64,000 nt of DNA, taken from NCBI RefSeq assembly GCF_013374995.1, contig NZ_CP056030.1, forward strand, positions 806,001-870,000, read 5' to 3'. The DNA comes from Pseudomonas eucalypticola. GTDB taxonomy: Bacteria; Pseudomonadota; Gammaproteobacteria; Pseudomonadales; Pseudomonadaceae. The notes beneath the pieces are model-generated. The model had not been told where the DNA came from, made no database searches, and saw only the letters and a program-made list of their open reading frames with translations. Numbering within the stretch: the first letter of the stretch is position 1; every line of letters starts with the position of its first letter. Of the stretch, positions 11,617-25,670 are shown in pieces. Position numbers and translations under genes: made by a program.

Positions 11617-11650
11617 AAAAAGCCCGGCACATGTGCCGGGCTGCTTTTTT
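11617..11650. terminator. Bidirectional terminator downstream of bamE
   Basis: AGCCCGGCAC / GTGCCGGGCT forms a 10-bp stem with a 2-base core. It is preceded by an A-run and followed by TGCTTTTTT, so it works for bamE on the minus strand and for any rightward transcript leaving the repeat. Confidence 0.88.
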
Positions 11651-11661
11651 GCTACGCCTGA

Positions 11662-12186
11662 TTACTGAGGGTTGGCCTCGATAGGCGTAGGCGTTGGTAC
11701 GGGAACCACTTTCACGTCGTCGACGCTGCGCTGGATCTGGTCCAGGGTGGAGCCCGGCTTGGCAGGTGTTTCCGGTGCCGGTTGGGCGGTGTTGTCCACT
11801 GGCGCGGCCGGTGCGGCGCCTGGGGTGCCCAGGATGGTCTGGTCTTTGCTCACGCCGGGCATGAAGTCACCGGACAGGCTGGCCAGCTGGTCGTTTTCAT
11901 TGAAGAAAACGCTCATCCGTTCCTGCTGGCGCTCACCGCCACCTGGTTGGATACTGTAGAGGTAATCCCAGCGATTGGCATGAAACGTATCGACCAGCAG
12001 GGGGTTGCCCATGATAAACCGTACTTGCCGGCGGGTCATTCCCGGGCGTAACTGGTCTATCATGTCCTGCGTGACGACATTGCCCTGCTGGATGTCGATT
12101 TTGTAAACCCCGGGGAATGAACAACCGGCGAGTGCGAGCAGTCCCACGAAGGTGAGGCTGAATAGCAAGTGCTTGGTGTTTTGCAT
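11662..12186 (-). CDS. bamE: Outer membrane assembly lipoprotein BamE (OmlA)
   Basis: A 174-residue lipoprotein of the BAM complex that inserts beta-barrel proteins in the outer membrane. The signal peptide ends in the lipobox LAGC, with Cys22 as the lipidation site. The SmpA/OmlA domain follows, including [19 protein letters not shown] and [14 protein letters not shown]. The C-terminal ~60 residues are a proline/alanine/threonine-rich extension, longer than in E. coli and usual in pseudomonads. It is divergent from fur; TATGAT near 12233-12238 on the minus strand is a plausible -10 box. Confidence 0.95.
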   Translation of the reverse strand: MQNTKHLLFSLTFVGLLALAGCSFPGVYKIDIQQGNVVTQDMIDQLRPGMTRRQVRFIMGNPLLVDTFHANRWDYLYSIQPGGGERQQERMSVFFNENDQLASLSGDFMPGVSKDQTILGTPGAAPAAPVDNTAQPAPETPAKPGSTLDQIQRSVDDVKVVPVPTPTPIEANPQ

Positions 12187-12284
12187 CGGTGGGCGACTTC
12201 CACTATCTTGGCTGGGACAACGTAAACCCCGATCATACCCGCATTAAGAGAAGCTGCGAAGCAGCATCGGCGAGAAAGCTGACC

Positions 12285-12689
12285 ATGGTTGAAAATAGCG
12301 AGTTACGAAAAGCCGGCCTCAAGGTGACCCTGCCTCGAGTCAAGATCCTGCAAATGCTTGACGGCGCAGAGCAACGCCACATGAGCGCCGAGGACGTCTA
12401 CAAGGCACTGATGGAAGCAGGCGAAGATGTGGGCCTGGCCACGGTTTACCGTGTACTGACCCAATTCGAAGCTGCTGGCCTGGTGGTTCGTCATAACTTC
12501 GATGGCGGCCACGCCGTCTTCGAACTGGCCGACGGTGGCCACCACGACCATATGGTCGATGTGGACTCCGGCGAGGTGATTGAGTTCGTCGACAAGGATA
12601 TCGAAGAGCTGCAGCATGCCATTGCCGAAAAGCATGGCTATGAGCTGGTTGACCACAATCTGGTCCTGCACGTACGCAAGAAGAAGTAA
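12285..12689 (+). CDS. fur: Ferric uptake regulator Fur
   Basis: A 134-residue iron-responsive repressor. It has an N-terminal winged HTH (AEDVYKALMEAGEDVGLATVYRVL) and a C-terminal metal-binding and dimer domain with HHDH at 86-89 and HNLVLHV near the end. ATG 12285 gives the family start MVENSELRKAGLKVTLPR. The protein contains no cysteine at all: the positions of the E. coli CxxC zinc site are Asp92 and Ser95. It is divergent from bamE. Confidence 0.96.
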   Translation: MVENSELRKAGLKVTLPRVKILQMLDGAEQRHMSAEDVYKALMEAGEDVGLATVYRVLTQFEAAGLVVRHNFDGGHAVFELADGGHHDHMVDVDSGEVIEFVDKDIEELQHAIAEKHGYELVDHNLVLHVRKKK

Positions 12690-12708
12690 TCGACTGGCGT
12701 AACGAACG

Positions 12709-12732
12709 AAGGCGACCCTAGGGTCGCCTTTG
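12709..12732. terminator. Terminator between fur and recN
   Basis: AAGGCGACCC-TA-GGGTCGCCTT is a perfect 10-bp inverted repeat starting 19 bases after the fur stop. It is followed by TTGTGCTTTCTT. It can end both convergent transcripts. Confidence 0.8.
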
Positions 12733-12785
12733 TGCTTTCTTGAGTGTGTCGCCAGCCCGGTGGAGGGGGCGGGCGGCCGTGATGC

Positions 12786-14462
12786 TCAGCCGCAGCGGGC
12801 AGTGACGACCATCTTCTTGGCGTGCGCCAGCGACTCCTTGGTCAGGTCGATGCCGCCCAACATGCGCGCCACCTCTTCCACGCGCTCTCCTTTATTAAGG
12901 CTGGCCACCGCCGTGCGGGTTTCGTCACTGCCACGCACCTTGTGCACGAACAGGTGGTGGTGCCCCTGGGCAGCTACCTGCGGCAGGTGGGTGACGGTCA
13001 GCACCTGGCCGCGCTCACCCAGGCGGCGCAGCAGCTGGCCGACGATTTCCGCGGTAGGGCCGCCGATGCCCACGTCCACTTCGTCGAACACCAGGGTCGG
13101 CACCCGCGAGGTCTGGGCGGTGATGACCTGGATCGCCAGGCTGATGCGCGACAGTTCACCCCCCGAAGCCACTTTCGCCAACGGCTTGAGTGGCTGGCCC
13201 GGGTTGGCGCTGACCAGCAATTCCACTTGCTCCAGGCCATGGGGCGCGAGATCGTCGGTGCCGAGCGGGCGCAGTTCGATGGTGAAGCGCCCGCCGGGCA
13301 TGCCCAGGCGCTGGATTTCCACTTCCACCGCCGCGGCCAGGCCGGTGGCCGCGTGCTGGCGCAGGCGGCTGAGCTCCTGGGCCTTTTCCTGGTAATGGCG
13401 CGCGTAGGCCGCCACTTCGTCGCCCAGGCGTTCGATGGATTCGTCGTTGGCGTTGAGGGTCTCGATCTCGTCCAGCAGCTTCTGTTGCAGCGCCGCCACT
13501 TCGGTGGGGTGGATGCGATGCTTGCGCGCCAGGGTATAGATGGTATCCAGGCGCTCTTCCAGTTGCTGCAGGCGCGCCGGGTCGGCGTCGAAATGGTCGA
13601 GGAAGCGGTTCAGCTCGCCCACCGCTTCTTCCACCTGGATCTGCGCGCTGGAGAGCATGCTGGCGGCCTCGCCCAGTGCGCGCGGTGCGTTGTGCACGGC
13701 GGTCAGGCGGTTGAGGCTGGCGGTCAGGGCGCTGAGCACGTTGCCCGAGTCGTTTTCGCTGCAATGGTCGATGACCTGGCGGCAGATGCCGAACAGGGCC
13801 TCGGCGTTGGTCAGGTTCTTGTGTTCCTGCTCCAGCAGCTCCAGCTCGTTCTCGCCCAGGTTGAGGTTTTCCAGTTCCTCCAGCTGGTAGCTGAGCAGCT
13901 GGTGGCGGGCGCGTTGTTCGTCACCGGAGTTCGACAGGCGGTCGAGTTCCTGGCGGGTCTGGCGCCATTTGTGCGCGGCCAGCTGAACCTGGCGGGCCAG
14001 GTCGGTGGCGCCGGCGTATTCATCCAGCAGGCGGCGGTGGGTGTCGGTTTTCAGCAGCGACTGGTGTTCGTGCTGGCTGTGGATGTCGATCAGCAGTTCG
14101 CCCAGGGCTTTCAGGTCGCCCAGGGGGCACGGTGTGCCATTGATATAACCGCGCGAGCGGCCTTCGGCGGTAATCACACGACGCAGAATGCATGGGCCGC
14201 TGCCGTCCAGGTCGCGTTCGTTGAGCCAGGTGCGGGCCTCGGGAATGTCCACCAGGTCGAAGGTGGCGAGAATGTCGGCCTTGTCGGCACCCGGTCGAAC
14301 TACGCCGCTGTCGGCGCGGTCACCTAGGGTGAGCCCCAGGGCGTCGAGCATGATGGACTTGCCCGCGCCGGTCTCGCCGGTGATCACGCTCATGCCGCGC
14401 GCGAGCTCCAGGTCGAGATGTTCGACGATGGCGTAGTTGTGTACGGATAGGTGCACCAGCAT
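12786..14462 (-). CDS. recN: DNA repair protein RecN
   Basis: A 558-residue SMC-like ATPase acting early in double-strand break repair. The N-terminal head has Walker A GETGAGKS (approximately residues 29-36) and the start MLVHLSVHNYAIVEHLDLEL. The middle is a long coiled-coil-forming region with many Glu/Leu/Gln. The C-terminal head carries the SGGELSRISLAIQ signature and the Walker B segment TLVFDEVDVGIGG. Length is normal for the family. It is divergent from grpE. No obvious LexA box could be assigned in the 231-bp gap. Confidence 0.96.
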   Translation of the reverse strand: MLVHLSVHNYAIVEHLDLELARGMSVITGETGAGKSIMLDALGLTLGDRADSGVVRPGADKADILATFDLVDIPEARTWLNERDLDGSGPCILRRVITAEGRSRGYINGTPCPLGDLKALGELLIDIHSQHEHQSLLKTDTHRRLLDEYAGATDLARQVQLAAHKWRQTRQELDRLSNSGDEQRARHQLLSYQLEELENLNLGENELELLEQEHKNLTNAEALFGICRQVIDHCSENDSGNVLSALTASLNRLTAVHNAPRALGEAASMLSSAQIQVEEAVGELNRFLDHFDADPARLQQLEERLDTIYTLARKHRIHPTEVAALQQKLLDEIETLNANDESIERLGDEVAAYARHYQEKAQELSRLRQHAATGLAAAVEVEIQRLGMPGGRFTIELRPLGTDDLAPHGLEQVELLVSANPGQPLKPLAKVASGGELSRISLAIQVITAQTSRVPTLVFDEVDVGIGGPTAEIVGQLLRRLGERGQVLTVTHLPQVAAQGHHHLFVHKVRGSDETRTAVASLNKGERVEEVARMLGGIDLTKESLAHAKKMVVTARCG

Positions 14463-14612
14463 GGGGCGGCTCCCGGGCTTAAAAAGTCTGGTTATTTATA
14501 CAGTGTTTTTATTCGCGCTGACAATGCCCCCGTTTAGCACCATTGGCTCGCATGGCGGCTTTTTTAATCGCGCCGCGGCATTTGCCAATCTGCACAAGCG
14601 TGCATCGCTGCC

Positions 14613-14640
14613 CTTGAAGCTGGAAATTGCGACCCCATAT
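14613..14640 (+). promoter_or_regulatory. Sigma-32 (heat-shock) promoter of grpE
   Basis: CTTGAAG (14613-14619), 13 bases, then CCCCATAT (14633-14640). This is very close to the RpoH consensus CTTGAA-N13/14-CCCCAT. It lies 54 bases before the grpE start codon. Confidence 0.85.
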
Positions 14641-14693
14641 AGCGGGCAGAAGCGCGAGTCGAGCTCGCAGACGAAATTGAAAGGAGAACCCTG

Positions 14694-15260
14694 ATGGCTG
14701 ACGAACAGACTCTGGACGAACAGAATCTCGATGCAAACCAGGCTGGCGAAGCCGGCGCTGATGATCTCGCTGCACGGGTGAAAACCCTCGAAGAACAGCT
14801 GGCTGCCGCCCAGGACCAATCTCTGCGCGTGGCCGCCGACCTGCAGAACGTGCGCCGCCGCGCCGACCAGGACGTAGAGAAGGCGCACAAGTTCGCGCTG
14901 GAGAAATTCGCCTCCGACCTGCTGCCGATCATGGACAGCCTGGAGCGTGGCGTCGAGCTGAGCAGCGCCGACGATGAAGCGCTGCGCCCGATGCGTGAAG
15001 GCATGCAGCTGACGCTGAAGATGTTCGAGGACACCCTCAAGCGCTACAACCTCGAAGCCATCGACCCCCATGGCCAGCCATTCAACGCCGAGCACCACCA
15101 GGCGATGGCCATGCAGGAAAGCGCCGACGTGGAACCCAACAGCGTGCTCAAGGTGTTCCAGAAGGGCTACCAGCTCAATGGCCGCCTGCTGCGCCCCGCC
15201 ATGGTGGTGGTCAGCAAGGCCCCCGCGCCGGTGTCGCCGTCCATCGACGAGCAGGCGTGA
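14694..15260 (+). CDS. grpE: Nucleotide exchange factor GrpE
   Basis: A 188-residue co-chaperone that releases ADP from DnaK. It has an acidic N-terminal region, a long helix ([20 protein letters not shown] then [12 protein letters not shown]) and the C-terminal beta domain ([20 protein letters not shown]). AAAGGAGAACCCTG before the ATG is a strong ribosome-binding site. First gene of the grpE-dnaK-dnaJ cluster, with its own heat-shock promoter. Confidence 0.96.
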   Translation: MADEQTLDEQNLDANQAGEAGADDLAARVKTLEEQLAAAQDQSLRVAADLQNVRRRADQDVEKAHKFALEKFASDLLPIMDSLERGVELSSADDEALRPMREGMQLTLKMFEDTLKRYNLEAIDPHGQPFNAEHHQAMAMQESADVEPNSVLKVFQKGYQLNGRLLRPAMVVVSKAPAPVSPSIDEQA

Positions 15261-15280
15261 AACTTCTGTTAATGGTGGGC

Positions 15281-15308
15281 CTTGAAATTCATCCACGGGC
15301 CCCCATTT
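15281..15308 (+). promoter_or_regulatory. Sigma-32 (heat-shock) promoter of dnaK
   Basis: CTTGAAA (15281-15287), 13 bases, then CCCCATTT (15301-15308). This is another near-consensus RpoH promoter, 80 bases before the dnaK ATG. dnaK can thus be induced separately from grpE. Confidence 0.85.
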
Positions 15309-15387
15309 TGATGTCAAGCGTTTAAGTGCTACCGCAGACAGCCACTACTGCTGCGGCATCCAAATCCAAAGTTTCGGGAGAGTTAAC

Positions 15388-17307
15388 ATGGGCAAGATTA
15401 TCGGCATCGACCTGGGGACCACCAACTCCTGCGTTTCCATTCTGGAAAACGGCAAGGCCAAGGTCATCGAGAACTCTGAAGGCGCTCGTACCACCCCTTC
15501 GATCATCGCGTACGCCAACGACGGCGAAACCCTGGTTGGCCAGTCGGCCAAGCGTCAGGCGGTCACCAACCCGCACAACACCCTGTACGCGGTAAAGCGT
15601 CTGATCGGCCGTCGCTTCGAAGAAGAAGTCGTGCAGAAAGACATCCAGATGGTCCCTTACAAGATCGTCAAGGCTGATAACAACGACGCCTGGGTGGAAG
15701 TGAACGGCCAGAAAATGGCCCCGCCACAGATTTCCGCCGAAATCCTGAAGAAAATGAAGAAAACCGCTGAAGACTACCTGGGCGAAGCGGTGACCGAAGC
15801 GGTCATCACCGTGCCTGCGTACTTCAACGACAGCCAGCGCCAGGCGACCAAGGACGCCGGCCGCATCGCTGGCCTCGACGTCAAGCGCATCATCAACGAA
15901 CCTACCGCGGCTGCTCTGGCCTACGGCATGGACAAGGCCAAGGGCGACCACACCGTGATCGTCTACGACCTGGGTGGCGGTACCTTCGACGTTTCGGTCA
16001 TCGAAATCGCCGAAGTCGACGGTGAGCACCAGTTCGAAGTACTGGCCACCAACGGCGACACCTTCCTGGGTGGTGAAGACTTCGACATCCGCCTGATCGA
16101 CTACCTCGTCGACGAGTTCAAGAAAGAAAGCGGCATGAACCTCAAGGGTGACCCGCTGGCCATGCAGCGCCTGAAAGAAGCCGCTGAGAAAGCCAAGATC
16201 GAGCTGTCGTCCAGCCAGTCGACCGACGTCAACCTGCCGTACATCACTGCAGACGCCACCGGTCCGAAGCACCTGAACGTGAAAATCTCGCGTGCCAAGC
16301 TGGAATCGCTGGTTGAAGACCTGGTTCAGCGCACCATCGAGCCTTGCCGCATTGCCCTGAAGGACGCCGGTATCGATGTAGGTTCGATCAACGACGTGAT
16401 CCTGGTCGGCGGTCAGACCCGTATGCCACTGGTTCAGAAGGCTGTTACCGACTTCTTCGGTAAAGAAGCCCGTAAAGACGTCAACCCTGACGAAGCCGTT
16501 GCCATGGGGGCTGCCATCCAGGGCGCCGTGCTGGCCGGTGACGTGAAAGATGTGCTGCTGCTGGACGTCAGCCCGCTGACCCTGGGTATCGAAACCATGG
16601 GTGGCGTGATGACCGCGCTGATCGAGAAAAACACCACGATTCCTACCAAGAAATCGCAGGTTTTCTCCACTGCCGACGACAACCAGAGCGCTGTGACCAT
16701 TCACGTGCTGCAAGGTGAGCGCAAGCAGGCTGCCCAGAACAAGTCCCTGGGCAAGTTCGACCTGGCCGAGATCCCGCCAGCACCACGCGGTGTTCCACAG
16801 ATCGAAGTGACCTTCGACATCGACGCCAACGGCATCCTGCACGTAGGCGCCAAGGACAAGGCCACTGGCAAGACCCAGTCGATCGTGATCAAGGCCAACT
16901 CCGGCCTGTCTGATGAAGAAATTCAACAGATGATCCGCGACGCCGAAGCGAACTCGGAAGAAGACCGCAAGTTCGAAGAGCTGGCTGGCGCCCGTAACCA
17001 GGGTGACGCGCTGGTTCACTCGACTCGCAAAATGGTCGCTGACGCCGGTGACAAGGTCACTGCCGAAGAGAAGGCTGCCATCGAAGCTGCCGTGGTTGCC
17101 CTGGAAGCCGCTGTCAAAGGCGACGACAAGGCCGCCATCGAGGCCAAGGTCGAAGAGCTGTCGAAAGTCAGCGCCCCGGTTGCCCAGAAGATGTACGCCG
17201 AACAGGCCGAGCAGCCTGCTGGTGCCGCAGCCCAGCCTGAAGAGGCTGCCAAGCACGACGACGTCGTCGACGCCGAGTTCGAAGAAGTCAAAGACCACAA
17301 CAAGTAA
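15388..17307 (+). CDS. dnaK: Chaperone DnaK (Hsp70)
   Basis: A 639-residue Hsp70. It has an N-terminal ATPase ([14 protein letters not shown] at the start; [15 protein letters not shown] near residue 195; [13 protein letters not shown] near 340), a substrate-binding beta domain, and a helical lid ending in the acidic tail [12 protein letters not shown]. It folds new and stressed proteins with DnaJ and GrpE and restrains RpoH. CGGGAGAGTTAAC before the ATG is a good ribosome-binding site. Confidence 0.98.
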   Translation: MGKIIGIDLGTTNSCVSILENGKAKVIENSEGARTTPSIIAYANDGETLVGQSAKRQAVTNPHNTLYAVKRLIGRRFEEEVVQKDIQMVPYKIVKADNNDAWVEVNGQKMAPPQISAEILKKMKKTAEDYLGEAVTEAVITVPAYFNDSQRQATKDAGRIAGLDVKRIINEPTAAALAYGMDKAKGDHTVIVYDLGGGTFDVSVIEIAEVDGEHQFEVLATNGDTFLGGEDFDIRLIDYLVDEFKKESGMNLKGDPLAMQRLKEAAEKAKIELSSSQSTDVNLPYITADATGPKHLNVKISRAKLESLVEDLVQRTIEPCRIALKDAGIDVGSINDVILVGGQTRMPLVQKAVTDFFGKEARKDVNPDEAVAMGAAIQGAVLAGDVKDVLLLDVSPLTLGIETMGGVMTALIEKNTTIPTKKSQVFSTADDNQSAVTIHVLQGERKQAAQNKSLGKFDLAEIPPAPRGVPQIEVTFDIDANGILHVGAKDKATGKTQSIVIKANSGLSDEEIQQMIRDAEANSEEDRKFEELAGARNQGDALVHSTRKMVADAGDKVTAEEKAAIEAAVVALEAAVKGDDKAAIEAKVEELSKVSAPVAQKMYAEQAEQPAGAAAQPEEAAKHDDVVDAEFEEVKDHNK

Positions 17308-17331
17308 TCCTTGTTTGTTGGTCGGCCAGTT

Positions 17332-17387
17332 CACTGCCTTCGGGCAGTGGCTGGTAGGATGTCGCCGCGCGGGGGCTTGCTCCCGCG
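17332..17387. repeat. Two hairpins in the dnaK-dnaJ gap
   Basis: CACTGCC-TTCG-GGCAGTG (17332-17349) is a perfect UUCG-capped stem, 25 bases after the dnaK stop. CGCGGGGGCTTGCTCCCGCG (17368-17387) is a REP-like palindrome. Neither has a T-run, so they may lower dnaJ expression or stabilise dnaK mRNA rather than terminate. Confidence 0.55.
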
Positions 17388-17496
17388 TTGGCGTGTCTGG
17401 AATAGACGAATTTTTACAGCATGCGACTGACTCGGATGCTGTCGGCACGGTCGGAGGCGCCTGAGTGCTCCGACGTCCTGAAGAGTAAATAGAACT

Positions 17497-19441
<1,945 letters not shown>

Positions 19442-19461
19442 TTGCCCGGCTCGCTCCGTTC

Positions 19462-19558
19462 CCCTGTGGGACCGGGCGAAGCTCGGGAAGCGGTCACCGC
19501 GGTGCTCCAGCTACACCGCGTAGCACGCTTCCCGAGCTGCGCCCGGTCCCACAAGGGG
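19462..19558. repeat. REPIN (complete inverted REP pair) after dapB
   Basis: CCCTGTGGGACCGGGCGAAG (from 19462) is mirrored by CTGCGCCCGGTCCCACAAGG (ending 19555). The inner arms GGGAAGCG and CGCTTCCC also pair, around a ~40-base loop. This is the best-preserved pair of the REP family found at 1129-1204, 9695-9773 and 46314-46344. It lies 20 bases after the dapB stop. Confidence 0.88.
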
Positions 19559-19729
19559 CGGCGGTGGGCGGTGTGTTGGCGCGATAAAGCTCGCCGCGGG
19601 GGCCGCTGCGGCGTACAATATGCCCCTCGAATCCCCCGTTTTACCCCGCCAAGCGATCCCTTGTCGCATTCCTCTGCCTTTCAGGCTCAATGGCGGTAGA
19701 TAAAAAAATCATTTTTCTGTAAGCTACAG

Positions 19730-19810
19730 CTTTAGTGTGTCCACTAAAAGCGCGCAGATAATTCGATGAAGAAGCGGGGTGACGTGTCTATACGTCATTC
19801 CGCTTTTTTA
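19730..19810 (+). promoter_or_regulatory. carA leader with upstream stem and intrinsic terminator (possible attenuator)
   Basis: Two structures precede carA. A stem CTTTAGTG / CACTAAAAG (19730-19750) is followed by a strong terminator-like hairpin at 19773-19805. That hairpin has AGCGG.GTGACGT pairing with ACGTCAT.CCGCT, then TTTTTTA at 19804-19810. The hairpin ends about 45 bases before the carA start codon, with no room for an ordinary promoter between them. Transcription must therefore pass it, which suggests conditional termination. The intergenic region is 413 bp; apart from the REPIN and this leader I see nothing else. Confidence 0.7.
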
Positions 19811-19858
19811 CAACCTGCGATCGCCCTTTCAGGTTTTATTTACGGGAGGTCTTCTTGA
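19766..19858 (+). CDS. Putative carA leader peptide
   Basis: A 30-codon frame begins MKKRGDVSI and ends GRSS. It starts at ATG 19766, at the edge of the terminator hairpin, reads through the hairpin and its T-run, and stops with a TGA (19856-19858) that overlaps the carA TTG start (TTGA). A ribosome translating it would prevent the hairpin forming. It carries three arginines (codons 4, 10 and 28). The ribosome-binding site is weak, and no conservation test is possible here. Confidence 0.45.
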   Translation: MKKRGDVSIRHSAFLQPAIALSGFIYGRSS

Positions 19859-20991
19859 CTAAGCCAGCCATACTTGCCCTTGCTGATGGCAGCATTTTTC
19901 GCGGTGAAGCCATTGGCGCCGACGGCCAGACTGTCGGTGAGGTGGTGTTCAACACCGCAATGACCGGCTATCAGGAAATCCTTACCGATCCTTCCTATGC
20001 CCAGCAAATCGTTACCCTGACCTACCCGCACATCGGCAACACCGGTACGACCCCGGAAGACGCCGAGTCGAACCGTGTATGGTCCGCCGGCCTGGTCATT
20101 CGCGACCTGCCACTGGTGGCCAGCAACTGGCGTAACACCCTGTCGCTGTCGGACTACCTGAAGGCCAACAACGTTGTCGCCATCGCCGGTATCGACACCC
20201 GCCGCCTGACCCGCATCCTGCGTGAGAAAGGCGCCCAGAACGGCTGCATCATGGCCGGCGACAACATTTCCGAAGAAGCGGCCATCGCCGCCGCGCGCGG
20301 CTTCCCGGGCCTCAAGGGCATGGACCTGGCCAAGGAAGTCAGCACCAAGGAAAGCTACCAGTGGCGCTCCAGCGTCTGGAACCTGGCCACTGACAGCCAC
20401 CCGGAAATCGCCGACAGCGAACTGCCGTACCACGTGGTTGCGTTCGACTACGGCGTGAAGCTGAACATCCTGCGCATGCTGGTAGAGCGCGGCTGCCGCC
20501 TGACCGTGGTGCCGGCCCAGACCCCTGCCAAGGACGTCCTGGCCCTGAACCCAGATGGTGTGTTCCTGTCCAACGGCCCAGGTGACCCCGAGCCTTGCGA
20601 CTACGCTATCCAGGCCATCAAGGAAGTGCTGGAAACCGAGATTCCGGTGTTCGGTATCTGCTTGGGTCACCAGCTGCTGGCCCTGGCTTCCGGCGCCAAG
20701 ACCGTGAAGATGGGCCACGGCCACCACGGTGCCAACCACCCGGTCCAGGACCTGGACACCGGCGTTGTGATGATCACCAGCCAGAACCACGGTTTCGCCG
20801 TGGACGAGGCCACCTTGCCAAGCAACGTGCGGGCGATCCACAAGTCGCTGTTCGACGGTACCCTGCAGGGCATCGAGCGCACCGACAAGAGCGCGTTCAG
20901 CTTCCAGGGCCACCCTGAAGCCAGCCCAGGCCCGAACGACGTGGCCCCGCTGTTCGACCGCTTCATCGACGCCATGGCCAAGCGCCGCTGA
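19855..20991 (+). CDS. carA: Carbamoyl-phosphate synthase small subunit
   Basis: A 378-residue glutamine amidotransferase subunit that supplies ammonia to CarB for arginine and pyrimidine synthesis. The start is TTG 19855, supported by GGGAGG and by homology starting [21 protein letters not shown]. The C-terminal class I amidotransferase has the nucleophile in [13 protein letters not shown] (Cys near residue 268) and the catalytic HPEASPGP. It is preceded by an attenuator-like leader. Confidence 0.97.
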   Translation: MTKPAILALADGSIFRGEAIGADGQTVGEVVFNTAMTGYQEILTDPSYAQQIVTLTYPHIGNTGTTPEDAESNRVWSAGLVIRDLPLVASNWRNTLSLSDYLKANNVVAIAGIDTRRLTRILREKGAQNGCIMAGDNISEEAAIAAARGFPGLKGMDLAKEVSTKESYQWRSSVWNLATDSHPEIADSELPYHVVAFDYGVKLNILRMLVERGCRLTVVPAQTPAKDVLALNPDGVFLSNGPGDPEPCDYAIQAIKEVLETEIPVFGICLGHQLLALASGAKTVKMGHGHHGANHPVQDLDTGVVMITSQNHGFAVDEATLPSNVRAIHKSLFDGTLQGIERTDKSAFSFQGHPEASPGPNDVAPLFDRFIDAMAKRR

Positions 20992-21128
20992 GTGAAGCCG
21001 TCGCAAGCGTAATGCGCGCCGCGCAGGCCCCGCTCCAAGCGGAGATTGCCTGCCCGGCGCCGCCAAAGAATGTTCAAGGCGGCTCGCCTCAGGGCCTGCC
21101 GACTGACCTGCGGATTTGAGTGACAACC

Positions 21129-24346
<3,218 letters not shown>

Positions 24347-24350
<4 letters not shown>

Positions 24351-24823
24351 ATAAATACCCCATGACCGTCCAGGGCGCTCGCGCCCTGGAAGAGGAGCAT
24401 GCCCACCTGACCAAGGTGGTGCGGCCCAAGCTGAGCCAGGACATCGGTACTGCGCGCGAACTGGGTGACCTCAAGGAAAACGCCGAATACCATGCCGCCC
24501 GCGAACAGCAGGGCATGGTCGAGGCGCGTATCCGCGACATCGAAGGCCGCTTGCAGAACGCCGTGGTCATCGACGTCACCACCATCGAGCCAACCGGCAA
24601 GGTGATCTTCGGTACCACCGTGGAAATCGCCAACGTCGAAACCGATGAGCGGGTCAAGTACCAGATCGTCGGCGAGGACGAAGCCGATATCAAGCAGGGC
24701 AAGATCTCGGTGGGTTCGCCTATCGCTCGCGCCCTGATCGCCAAGGAAGAAGGCGATGTCGTGGCGGTGAAAACCCCCGGCGGCGTCATCGAGTACGAGA
24801 TTGTCGAAGTCAGCCACATCTGA
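24347..24823 (+). CDS. greA: Transcription elongation factor GreA
   Basis: A 158-residue factor that rescues backtracked RNA polymerase by stimulating transcript cleavage. The N-terminal coiled coil carries the acidic tip [15 protein letters not shown] (Asp/Glu near residues 41-44), and a C-terminal FKBP-like domain follows. The start overlaps the carB stop. The full N-terminus [17 protein letters not shown] is as in other pseudomonads. Confidence 0.97.
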
Positions 24824-25247
24824 TGGCCGCGGCCCGTACGCGACGGGCGCGATCATCTGGCAGCTCGCCCAGGTACTCTGGGTGGGCGGCCTGTGGGTTC
24901 TGCACCTCGGCGTGATTCCGGCGCTGGCCCATGTCGGGCTGGCCCCGGCGCTGATCGAGGACATAGGAACGCAAATCGGCGGGTTGCTGACCGGTTTCTG
25001 TGCATTCTGTGCCGTCGTGCAGATGCTGGTGCTGGTCAGTGGCCAGGGGTTTGCTGCCCTGTGGCGGGACATGCGTGGACAGTTGCTGTCCATGGCCGTG
25101 CTGGTTGCCGCGCTGTATGGCGGGGTGACACACTGGTCGCCCGAACCGCTGCGCTGGCAGTTGTTCTGTTACCTGGCGATGGGCCTTCTGGGCCTGGCGC
25201 TGGTGTTGCAGCCGGTACCGGGCAGGGCGCGCGAGGCGCGCCACTGA
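24801..25247 (+). CDS. DUF4149 family membrane protein
   Basis: A protein of about 140 residues with four hydrophobic segments, beginning near [20 protein letters not shown], which matches the DUF4149 type found after greA in pseudomonads. Function is unknown. The start is uncertain. The only bacterial start codon in frame is TTG 24801, inside greA and overlapping it by 23 bases; the ATG at 24823 is in another frame. The sequence recognisable as the family begins about 15 codons later. Either the TTG is used with coupling to greA, or a rarer codon is used. Confidence 0.75.
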   Translation: MSKSATSDGRGPYATGAIIWQLAQVLWVGGLWVLHLGVIPALAHVGLAPALIEDIGTQIGGLLTGFCAFCAVVQMLVLVSGQGFAALWRDMRGQLLSMAVLVAALYGGVTHWSPEPLRWQLFCYLAMGLLGLALVLQPVPGRAREARH

Positions 25248-25260
25248 CCGCGGGTCAACA

Positions 25261-25569
25261 TCACTTGTAGCGGTGGATGTTCGACAGCTGCTTGTTGGGC
25301 TGCGGGTTGCGGCGGTAGATCAGCGCTTTCTTGCCGATGGTCTGCACCAGCTCGGCGCGGCCTGCCTTGCACAGTTCGGCAATGATGGCGGCACGGGCTT
25401 CGCGATCTTCGGCGCGAATCTCGACCTTGATCAATTCGTGATCGACGAGCGCGCGCTCGAGTTCGTCGGTAACGCCCTCAGTCAGGCCATTGCCTGCCAC
25501 AATCAGAACAGGTTTCAGATCGTGGCCAATGGATTTGTACTGTTTCTTCTGCTCGTTAGTGAGCGGCAT
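25261..25569 (-). CDS. yhbY: YhbY-type CRM-domain RNA-binding protein
   Basis: A 102-residue single CRM domain protein associated with the large ribosomal subunit precursor in E. coli. Conserved features are LKPVLIVAGNGLTEGV (the GxxG loop variant, near residue 25), HELIKVEIR, and the C-terminal GKKALIYRRNP. It converges with the DUF4149 gene and diverges from rlmE, its usual neighbour. Confidence 0.94.
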   Translation of the reverse strand: MPLTNEQKKQYKSIGHDLKPVLIVAGNGLTEGVTDELERALVDHELIKVEIRAEDREARAAIIAELCKAGRAELVQTIGKKALIYRRNPQPNKQLSNIHRYK

Positions 25570-25670
25570 AATCTGACCCTTAGTTTGGATTTTGCAAAAA
25601 TGGCGGCCATTTTACCCGAGGGCCCGTGGATCCGCCCAATTAATCACGACCCTTATCATCGAGGTGCCCA

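Noticed and set aside
19462..19558. REPIN after dapB read as a rho-independent terminator
   Set aside because: Long stem but no T-run and a ~40-base loop. It belongs to a dispersed repeat family, so it is classed as a repeat.
24823..24840. ATG overlapping the greA stop as start of the DUF4149 gene
   Set aside because: It is in a different frame from the membrane protein and gives an Arg/Ser-rich shadow.
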